From assembly GCA_016841365.1 (NCBI GenBank), contig JAENZI010000016.1, positions 1 through 64,000 of the forward strand: 64,000 nt of DNA, read 5' to 3'. Positions 56,225 to 64,000 of this stretch are shown in pieces. The notes under the pieces were generated by a model, which was given only the letters and a program-made list of their open reading frames with translations, did no database searches and was not told the origin of the DNA. The number at the start of each line of letters is the position of its first letter. Positions within the stretch are counted from its first letter, which is position 1. The stretch comes from Anaerolineaceae bacterium (GTDB lineage: Bacteria; Chloroflexota; Anaerolineae; Anaerolineales; Anaerolineaceae). Both the position numbers and the translations under genes were made by a program.

Positions 56225-57550
56225 TTAATTCAGGTGTTTTTTCTCCGAAAGAGTGATGGCTTCTTCAAAGATCTTCAATGCATCATCCACTTCGCTTTGG
56301 GAGGTGGAAAGCGGCGGTGAAAGCCGGATGGTGCTATTCCCGCAGCCCAGGGTTAACAAACCGCGTTCGAAGGCGAAATCGACAATATCATCTCGCAATT
56401 TCACGGCGGGCTCTTTTGATTCCCGGTCTTTAACAAACTCGACGCCAATCATCAGACCGATGCCGCGCACATCACCGATGGATGGATGGCGTACCATGAT
56501 CTCTGCCAGGGCGTCCAATGTGTATTGACCGACATCCTGCGCATTCTGCAGGTATTCGTTTTGGATCAGCTCGATGGTCGCCAGGGCGGCGGCACATGAG
56601 ATGGGGTTACCGCCAAAGGTGTTCCCATGCGAACCCTTTGGCCAGCTCATAATCTCTTTGCGCGTGAGCATCGCGCCCAATGGCATCCCTGAGGCAATGC
56701 CCTTGGCGCTGGTGATGATATCGGGTTTGACGCCAAAGTTTTCAATCGACCACCATTTGCCGGTGCGGCCCATGCCGGATTGCACCTCATCGGCAATCAA
56801 CAGGATGCCATACTTGTCGCAAAGTTCTCGTAAAGCCGGGAAGAAATCAGGCGGCGGCACGATGTAACCGCCTTCGCCCTGAATCGGTTCGATCAGGAAT
56901 CCGGCCAATTCGTCAGGCGGGAGGATCCGGGTCAGGATTTCCTCTTCGATATATCGCACAACCGCTTCGCCATAGCCCTCGCCTTTGCGCTGCAAAATTA
57001 CCGGCCGATATGGATCGGGGAAGGGGACATGTACCACGCCGTTCATTAAAGGAAAGAAGCGCCCTTTATAGTGGGATTTGCTGGCTGTGAAAGAGACTGC
57101 ACCCAGCGTCCGCCCGTGAAAGGCGCCTAAAAACCCAATGAATTGAGAGCGTTGTGAATGGTATCGGGCTAATTTAATGGCTGCTTCAACACTTTCTGTG
57201 CCCGAGTTCGTCATAAAAGAGGCGGACTCTCCGACGAATGGTGAGATTTCGTCAAGTTTTTCCCCCAATTGCACCCAATTTTCGTGGTAATAATCAGAAG
57301 AAATATGAATAAAGCGTTCTGCCTGGTCTTGAATGGCTTTGACAACTCTTGGATGGCTGTGCCCGGTGGCAACAACCGCGATGCCTGCAGCAAAATCCAA
57401 AAAGCGGTTACCATCAACGTCCCAAACCTCAGTGCCTTTGCCGTGATCCATCACGAAAGGGTAGCCCCGGGGATAGGATGCGGAAATATGGGCTTTGTCC
57501 CGGTCGATAATGGCTTTGGCTTTTGGTCCTGGTAATTTGAGCGGTTGCAT
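56225..57550 (-). CDS. Class III aminotransferase (4-aminobutyrate/acetylornithine-like)
   Basis: DVDGNRFLDFAAGIAVVATGHSHPRVV, FLGAFHGRTLGAVSFT, LIADEVQSGMGRTGKWW, PDIITSAKGIASGMPLGA. Confidence 0.92.
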   Translation of the reverse strand: MQPLKLPGPKAKAIIDRDKAHISASYPRGYPFVMDHGKGTEVWDVDGNRFLDFAAGIAVVATGHSHPRVVKAIQDQAERFIHISSDYYHENWVQLGEKLDEISPFVGESASFMTNSGTESVEAAIKLARYHSQRSQFIGFLGAFHGRTLGAVSFTASKSHYKGRFFPLMNGVVHVPFPDPYRPVILQRKGEGYGEAVVRYIEEEILTRILPPDELAGFLIEPIQGEGGYIVPPPDFFPALRELCDKYGILLIADEVQSGMGRTGKWWSIENFGVKPDIITSAKGIASGMPLGAMLTRKEIMSWPKGSHGNTFGGNPISCAAALATIELIQNEYLQNAQDVGQYTLDALAEIMVRHPSIGDVRGIGLMIGVEFVKDRESKEPAVKLRDDIVDFAFERGLLTLGCGNSTIRLSPPLSTSQSEVDDALKIFEEAITLSEKKHLN

Positions 57551-57670
57551 TTGATATACCTCCTGAGTGGTGAGAATCTTGATGCGGAGATTATAACACT
57601 GAGCGTGTGATTGGGAGAGGGGAATCGATTTTCAACTGGATTGATGGGAAGTAGAATTTACAAGCAAAAA

Positions 57671-58606
57671 TTAGGCGAATGTGACTGAATCTCGGGCTAA
57701 CGCCAGCGCACCATATAAGCCGGCGTTATCGCCCAGCGCGGCGCGGGTGATCGTCAGGTTCTGCAAGAAATGTTTTGACAACACCGATTTTTCAACTGTT
57801 TCACGGATTGGGTTCATGATCAGGTCACCTGTCTCTGACACGCCCCCGCCTAAAATCACGATCGATGGATTGAAGATCATCAAGTAGTTTGCGATACCCA
57901 AGCCTAAATAGTAGCCCGCCCGGTTGAATGCCTCGATTGCCAGCGCATCGCCTTGTTTGGCTGCATGGCTGATTGCTTTTGCATCGGGTTTACCTGTTAG
58001 GGAAGAAGCACGGCCTGCTTGAAGTTGCTCTGCTACATAGTTCGCAATCCCTGTGCCGGATGATATCGCTTCAATGTGGCCGCGTTGACCACAGCTGCAC
58101 ATGGGGCCGTCCGACAGGATGGTCACGTGGCCTAATTCTGCTCCGATGCCTTGCTCGCCAAGCAAGAGCTGATCGTGGCAGATCACACCGCCGCCAACAC
58201 CTGTGCTGATAGTAAGGTAGATCACATGGTGATGCCCCTGCCCGGCACCATACCGCCATTCGCCGACGGCGGCCATATTGGCATCATTACCCAGCCGTGT
58301 GCGCACACCAAAATGCGTCTCAATTGTGGCTTGCAGGGGGATGCCTGTCCACTCTTTGAGGTTGGGTGCAGCCAGAATAACGCCTTTTTTAGGGTCCATT
58401 GGCCCTGGTACAGCAATCCCAATAGCCTGGATCGTTTCACCCTGAGGGGTGACATCTTCAATTAAATTGATCAGACGGTCAACAGAAGTTTTTCCGTCCA
58501 CATAGGTGCGGATGCGTTTAATATCACTGGGTTGGTTTTCGTTTTCATGGAAAACTGCGGCGCGCATATGCGTGCCACCAATGTCCATTGCGATTGTGAT
58601 GCTCAT
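57671..58606 (-). CDS. ROK family glucokinase-like protein
   Basis: ITIAMDIGGTHMRAAVF, LTISTGVGGGVICHDQLLLGEQGIGAELGH, CSCGQRGHIEAISSGTGI. Confidence 0.9.
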   Translation of the reverse strand: MSITIAMDIGGTHMRAAVFHENENQPSDIKRIRTYVDGKTSVDRLINLIEDVTPQGETIQAIGIAVPGPMDPKKGVILAAPNLKEWTGIPLQATIETHFGVRTRLGNDANMAAVGEWRYGAGQGHHHVIYLTISTGVGGGVICHDQLLLGEQGIGAELGHVTILSDGPMCSCGQRGHIEAISSGTGIANYVAEQLQAGRASSLTGKPDAKAISHAAKQGDALAIEAFNRAGYYLGLGIANYLMIFNPSIVILGGGVSETGDLIMNPIRETVEKSVLSKHFLQNLTITRAALGDNAGLYGALALARDSVTFA

Positions 58607-58718
58607 GCCGACATTATAACATGGTTAAGATTATCAACCTGAAATTCATTATTTCGAATAACAGATATGAACAAGCCCCGTTGACGTTTAATTGGAATCC
58701 TGCTATGATTTCATTGAT

Positions 58719-60047
58719 ATGCAAGAGAAAAAACAAGGCTTCTTTTCCCGCTTGTGGGAACGCATCCGCCGGGAATCACAGTGGTTTCGGCCAGGGTTGG
58801 GGTATAAACGCTGGCTGATTTTGGTATTAATTGGCACCACACTTTTAGGCTTAGGCCTTGCGCTGATCATTTTAGATGTTTACCGCAACGCGCCTGAGAC
58901 CTGGTGGCTGCCGGCACTGGCATACCTTTCATTAAGATTCTTAGACCGTCCAATCCGGGTGTTGATCTTTGGCGGGATTGGGATAATCTTCGTCTTAATC
59001 GGCATTTGGGGGTCTAACCGCTCGCTCTTACGCCCATTTCTACCACCAGGCAAACCACTGATCGAGGCACTCGATTCTTACCGCCGCCGAGATAGAGGGC
59101 CGCGGGTTGTCGTGCTGGGTGGGGGGCATGGGTTGGCATCTCTTTTGCGCGGGCTGAAAGACTATACCCATAATCTGACCGCGATTGTAACAGTCTCTGA
59201 CGATGGCGGATCATCGGGTGAAATCCGCAAGAATATCGGCATTCTCCCCCCAGGAGACATCCGGAATTGTTTGGCGGCGATGAGCAATAACGAAGACCTG
59301 CTTTCGCAGGTTTTTCAGTATCGTTTTGCCTCGGGGACGGGCTTAGAAGGCCATTCGCTTGGCAACCTACTGATCACAGCGCTGACCGAGATCACGGGCA
59401 GTTTCGAGGAGGCAGTTGCCGAATCGGGCCGGGTTTTGGCGGTCTATGGGCAGGTTTTGCCATCAACGCTGACGGATGTGCGGCTTAAGGCTGATTTGCT
59501 CGATGCTGAGGGCAAGATCTACCACGTTGCAGGAGAAACTCAAATCCGCGAATCAACAGGCTCTGTCCAGCGGGTTTGGCTGGAACCCTCCAATACACCT
59601 GCCTTCCCGCCAGCCATTTCCGCGATCCTCAGTGCGGATTTGATCGTGATTGGACCGGGTAGCCTCTACACCAGTTTGCTACCCAACCTTTTAGTGAGAG
59701 ACCTGGCAGAAGCGGTGCGTGCCAGCCAGGCGATGAAGTTTTTTGTGTGCAATGTTGCCACCGAGCGTGGTGAGACGGATCACTTTAATTGCCTTGATCA
59801 TGTGAGGACAGTGGAAAAGCATGCTGGGCAGGATATGTTCGATCTCGTGATCTGCAATAATCATTTTGAAGGCGATCTGGGTGAGGATGTGGAGTGGGTG
59901 CGGATGGATATGGACTTGCTGGAACATGCCTCCGTCTATTGCGCTGATCTGATTGACCCAACTTTCCCTTGGCGGCATGATTCAAAGCGTTTGGCAAAAA
60001 CGATCACGCAGCTATTTTATGAAAAAACGGGTCCACTGGGTGAATGA
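58719..60047 (+). CDS. yvcK: YvcK/CofD family gluconeogenesis factor with N-terminal TM segments
   Basis: RVVVLGGGHGLASLLRGLKDYTHNLTAIVTVSDDGGSSGEIR, GDIRNCLAAMSN, IGPGSLYTSLLPNLLV. Confidence 0.92.
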   Translation: MQEKKQGFFSRLWERIRRESQWFRPGLGYKRWLILVLIGTTLLGLGLALIILDVYRNAPETWWLPALAYLSLRFLDRPIRVLIFGGIGIIFVLIGIWGSNRSLLRPFLPPGKPLIEALDSYRRRDRGPRVVVLGGGHGLASLLRGLKDYTHNLTAIVTVSDDGGSSGEIRKNIGILPPGDIRNCLAAMSNNEDLLSQVFQYRFASGTGLEGHSLGNLLITALTEITGSFEEAVAESGRVLAVYGQVLPSTLTDVRLKADLLDAEGKIYHVAGETQIRESTGSVQRVWLEPSNTPAFPPAISAILSADLIVIGPGSLYTSLLPNLLVRDLAEAVRASQAMKFFVCNVATERGETDHFNCLDHVRTVEKHAGQDMFDLVICNNHFEGDLGEDVEWVRMDMDLLEHASVYCADLIDPTFPWRHDSKRLAKTITQLFYEKTGPLGE

Positions 60048-60112
60048 TCCGTTGAATTGGTGATACATTTCACTAATTTAATTCACAAGAGATGGTAAAA
60101 TAAATTCGATAA

Positions 60113-61168
<1,056 letters not shown>

Positions 61169-61197
61169 TTTTCGAGTTAGAGAACATTGAATTAAAG

Positions 61198-61238
61198 ATG
61201 CGTAATGTGCTGCTAGTGGATGCACATTACGCATTTTC
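61198..61238 (+). terminator. gap-pgk intercistronic hairpin
   Basis: ATGCGTAATGTGC-loop-GCACATTACGCATtttct. Confidence 0.75.
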
Positions 61239-61259
61239 TATAAAAGGAGCGAGCGTTAA

Positions 61260-62435
61260 ATGTTTAATAAAAAAATGGTAACAGATTTTGATGTGCGAGA
61301 TAAAAAGGTGTTGGTGCGTGTTGATTTCAACGTGCCGATCCAGGATGGCAAAGTGGGGGATGATACCCGCATTCAAGCAGCCTTGCCCACGATCAAGTAT
61401 TTGCTGGAGCATGAGGCTGCTGTGATCTTGTGTTCACACCTGGGTCGTCCCAAGGGCGAGTATGCAGAAGAATTCAGCCTGAAGCCGGTGGCAGAGTATC
61501 TTGGAACGCTGCTTGACGCCAAAGTCATATTTGCGGAGGATTGCATCGGCGAAAAAGCGGAATTGGCTGTCGAAGCATTGCAGACGGGCGAGGTGCTGGT
61601 GCTTGAAAACACCCGTTTCCATGCCGGCGAGAAGAAGAATGACCCGGGAATGGCAAAACAATTAGCCTCGCTGGCGGATCTGTATGTAAATGATGCTTTC
61701 GGCTCAGCGCATCGTGCCCATGCATCCACAGCAGGGGTTGCTGAACATCTGCCGGCAGCAGCAGGCTTTTTGTTGGAGAAAGAAATCAAGTATCTCGGTA
61801 ACACGATTGCCGAGCCGGAGCGTCCCTTTGTGGCGATTCTGGGCGGTGCCAAAGTCAGTGACAAGATTGGCGTGATTGAGAACCTGCTTGAAAAAGCTGA
61901 CAGCATCTTGATCGGCGGCGGCATGGCAAATACCTTCTTCAAAGCCCAGGGATTTGATATGGCGGATTCACTGGTTGAGGATGATGTTTTGGATATCGCT
62001 AAAGAACTGCTGGAAAAAGCCAGCGGGAAGCTTGTGCTCCCTGTGGATGTGGTGATTGCAGATGCCTTTGATGCAAACGCTGTGGAAAAGGTAATGGATG
62101 TCGGCGATGTCCCTGCAGGCTGGCGGATTTTGGATATCGGTCCTCGCACGGTTGCAGCTTTTGCCGAGATTATTAATCAGGCTGGCACCGTGGTTTGGAA
62201 CGGCCCGATGGGCGTGTTTGAGTTTACAAAGTTCGCTAAAGGAACGTTTGAAATCGCTAAGGCTGTTGCCGAGAGCGACGCCATTGGGATTGTCGGCGGC
62301 GGCGATTCTGCTTCAGCCATCAAGAAGTCTGGCCTGGAAGATAAGATCACCCATATATCCACGGGCGGCGGCGCCTCGCTGGAAATGCTGGAAGGCAAAG
62401 TTCTCCCCGGTCTGGCTGCGTTGGACGACAAGTAA
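61260..62435 (+). CDS. pgk: Phosphoglycerate kinase
   Basis: [71 protein letters not shown]. Confidence 0.97.
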   Translation: MFNKKMVTDFDVRDKKVLVRVDFNVPIQDGKVGDDTRIQAALPTIKYLLEHEAAVILCSHLGRPKGEYAEEFSLKPVAEYLGTLLDAKVIFAEDCIGEKAELAVEALQTGEVLVLENTRFHAGEKKNDPGMAKQLASLADLYVNDAFGSAHRAHASTAGVAEHLPAAAGFLLEKEIKYLGNTIAEPERPFVAILGGAKVSDKIGVIENLLEKADSILIGGGMANTFFKAQGFDMADSLVEDDVLDIAKELLEKASGKLVLPVDVVIADAFDANAVEKVMDVGDVPAGWRILDIGPRTVAAFAEIINQAGTVVWNGPMGVFEFTKFAKGTFEIAKAVAESDAIGIVGGGDSASAIKKSGLEDKITHISTGGGASLEMLEGKVLPGLAALDDK

Positions 62436-62457
62436 AATCGATAACATTATCAAACAA

Positions 62458-62496
62458 AGAGCTGCTCATAGAATTTGGGCGGCTCTTTTTTGTTAA
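62458..62496 (+). terminator. Rho-independent terminator after pgk
   Basis: AAAGAGCTGC...GCGGCTCTTTTTT. Confidence 0.75.
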
Positions 62497-62607
62497 ACTG
62501 ATTGTGTGTTGATTACCTGAACTTTAAAATTAGCGAACTTCTTGACACTAAATTTATTTTAATTTATTCTTATTTAAAACCATTTTCTCATCTACTGGAG
62601 GTGTCAA

Positions 62608-64000
62608 TTGAATATCCATCAAAAGCGCTTTTTGTGCATATCGTTACTTGCATTATTGTTCTTGGTGATCGGTGGGTTTGATGAAGTTAAGGCTCTGGGG
62701 ACGGAGATTTTTGTCAGTGTGGATGGGAGTGGGACGGCATGTTCGCAAGCGGCGCCCTGTCTTTTCACTCAGGGTCTGGCGAATGCCGTTCATGGGGATA
62801 CGATCTTTTTCAAGGGCGGCAATTATACCGGCAGTACAGATCCAATTATTGAAGTTACTCAAGGGATATTATTGATTGGCGGTTGGGACGGAGTCGCAAC
62901 GGGTGGTTTGAATATTGACCCTCAAGCATTTCCGACAGTCATTGATGGCGAAGGTGTACGAGGAATATTGGAAATTAATCTGGCTGACGATACTCATCAG
63001 GTGAATATTGAAGGTTTTACGTTGCAAAACGGTTATGCTGACTATGGCGGTGCAATTAATATCAAGGATGGTCGTGTCGAAATTGAAGATAACATTATTC
63101 AAAATAACGCTTCTAATAATTATGGGGGCGGGATTTATGGAAATGCAAAAGATGGGCTAGAGATCATTAATAATCTCTTATCAGGGAATACCGCTGTTTG
63201 GGGCGGTGGGGGCATCCATATTAACAGGTCGTTGAATCCTGAAAAAGCGATCATTGAAAGTAATCTATTTTCAGCCAATTCTACCGGTGCAAGTGGTTAC
63301 GGCGGTGCTATTGAGATTAGCCGTTCTTCTGCATTAATCAATGCGAATATTATTGCAAATACATTCAATACAAGTTCCACAATTTTGATAACAGCTGACG
63401 AATTAGTCGAGGTGACCAACAATCTCATCTACTGGGATACCTATAGTTCAGCGAACGCCAGTGCGCTCAATATTTGGTATGACACGGGAGAAGTGACACA
63501 GGTGGTCAACAATACTATTGTTAATGCTCATTTAGGAGTTAAAGATACGCTTGACGCTGCGGCCAACGTCACCAACAATATCTTTTATGGCTGCTGGAAA
63601 AGCATCCAAACCGTGAGTGATGGGAATGTTGCCGGGTTCAGAAACTTGTTTTTTAATAACACAGATGACCCATTTACCTTAACGAATCCGGTCACCGGTT
63701 TGGATCCCTTGTTTGTTGACCCCACAAATTACGACTATCATATCCAATCAAGCTCGCCTGCAAAGGATGGCGGGGCATCCGTCCCTCTCACCAGTGATTT
63801 TGAGGAAGACATTCGACCTTTGGGAATTGGGTACGATATTGGTGCTGATGAATATAATCACACGCCTATTTTCACAAGTTCCCCCGTTACACAGGCAAAA
63901 GAAGGTGAGGTTTATCAATATTCGATTACTGCCTCAGACCCGGATGTTGCTACAGGGGATGTGCTTATGTTCAGTGCAACAACGAAACCCCCTTGGTTAA
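62608..64000 (+). CDS. Secreted right-handed beta-helix protein with start of an Ig/cadherin-like domain, truncated by the window edge
   Basis: TTG start behind SD ggaggtg; manually read open frame of 464 codons; signal LCISLLALLFLVIGG; NIEGFTLQNGYADYGGAINIKDGRVEIEDNIIQNN; end EGEVYQYSITASDPDVATGDVLMFSATTKPPWL; absent from the supplied track. Confidence 0.85.
   Translation, partial: MNIHQKRFLCISLLALLFLVIGGFDEVKALGTEIFVSVDGSGTACSQAAPCLFTQGLANAVHGDTIFFKGGNYTGSTDPIIEVTQGILLIGGWDGVATGGLNIDPQAFPTVIDGEGVRGILEINLADDTHQVNIEGFTLQNGYADYGGAINIKDGRVEIEDNIIQNNASNNYGGGIYGNAKDGLEIINNLLSGNTAVWGGGGIHINRSLNPEKAIIESNLFSANSTGASGYGGAIEISRSSALINANIIANTFNTSSTILITADELVEVTNNLIYWDTYSSANASALNIWYDTGEVTQVVNNTIVNAHLGVKDTLDAAANVTNNIFYGCWKSIQTVSDGNVAGFRNLFFNNTDDPFTLTNPVTGLDPLFVDPTNYDYHIQSSSPAKDGGASVPLTSDFEEDIRPLGIGYDIGADEYNHTPIFTSSPVTQAKEGEVYQYSITASDPDVATGDVLMFSATTKPPWL

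Noticed and set aside
61373-62149. 258-aa minus-strand ORF opposite pgk
   Set aside because: Antisense shadow of a highly conserved gene; Ser/Ala-rich low-complexity translation.

Overview
The window looks like bacterial chromosome, probably Chloroflexota/Anaerolineae-like. That taxonomic guess is inference from gene content and repeat style only. Main blocks: (1) redox/SDR genes at 0.2-3.2 kb. (2) A small defence-like scar at 3.4-5.0 kb, with a collapsed Eco57I/type ISP-like restriction-modification remnant abutting an AT-rich HEPN-type ORF. (3) A compact tailed-phage-like head gene cluster at 5.3-16.4 kb: TerL, GH25 lysozyme, portal, protease-capsid fusion, holin-like, connector-like and tail-like ORFs. 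No integrase, repressor, replication or tape-measure gene is visible. It carries a striking 96-bp tandem array that re-encodes the capsid C-terminus four times. (4) Housekeeping and membrane genes at 16.5-41.4 kb, including GH1, DUF4173-like, MFS, DegV, YdcF, deacetylase, an orphan DNA methyltransferase, tRNA-Phe, a SUMF1-like lipoprotein, catalase, an ABC exporter and a GAF/PAS histidine kinase. (5) A 14-kb sugar-use locus at 41.5-55.7 kb that combines an RpiR regulator and RbsABC-like importer with cupin phosphoglucose isomerase, 3-hexulose-6-phosphate synthase, 6-phospho-3-hexuloisomerase, ROK kinase, an ADP-dependent (archaeal-type) sugar kinase-like protein, class II aldolase and a cupin isomerase. 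A convergent arm encodes a LacD/YihT-like aldolase, a P-loop kinase and a ribulose/allulose-phosphate epimerase. (6) Aminotransferase, ROK glucokinase, YvcK, gap and pgk at 56.2-62.4 kb. (7) A beta-helix secreted ORF running off the right edge and absent from the ORF track. The strongest leads are the hybrid archaeal-type sugar locus and the synonymously diverged capsid-C-terminus cassettes. No CRISPR array or rRNA was seen. All family calls come from reading motifs by eye, with no database search.
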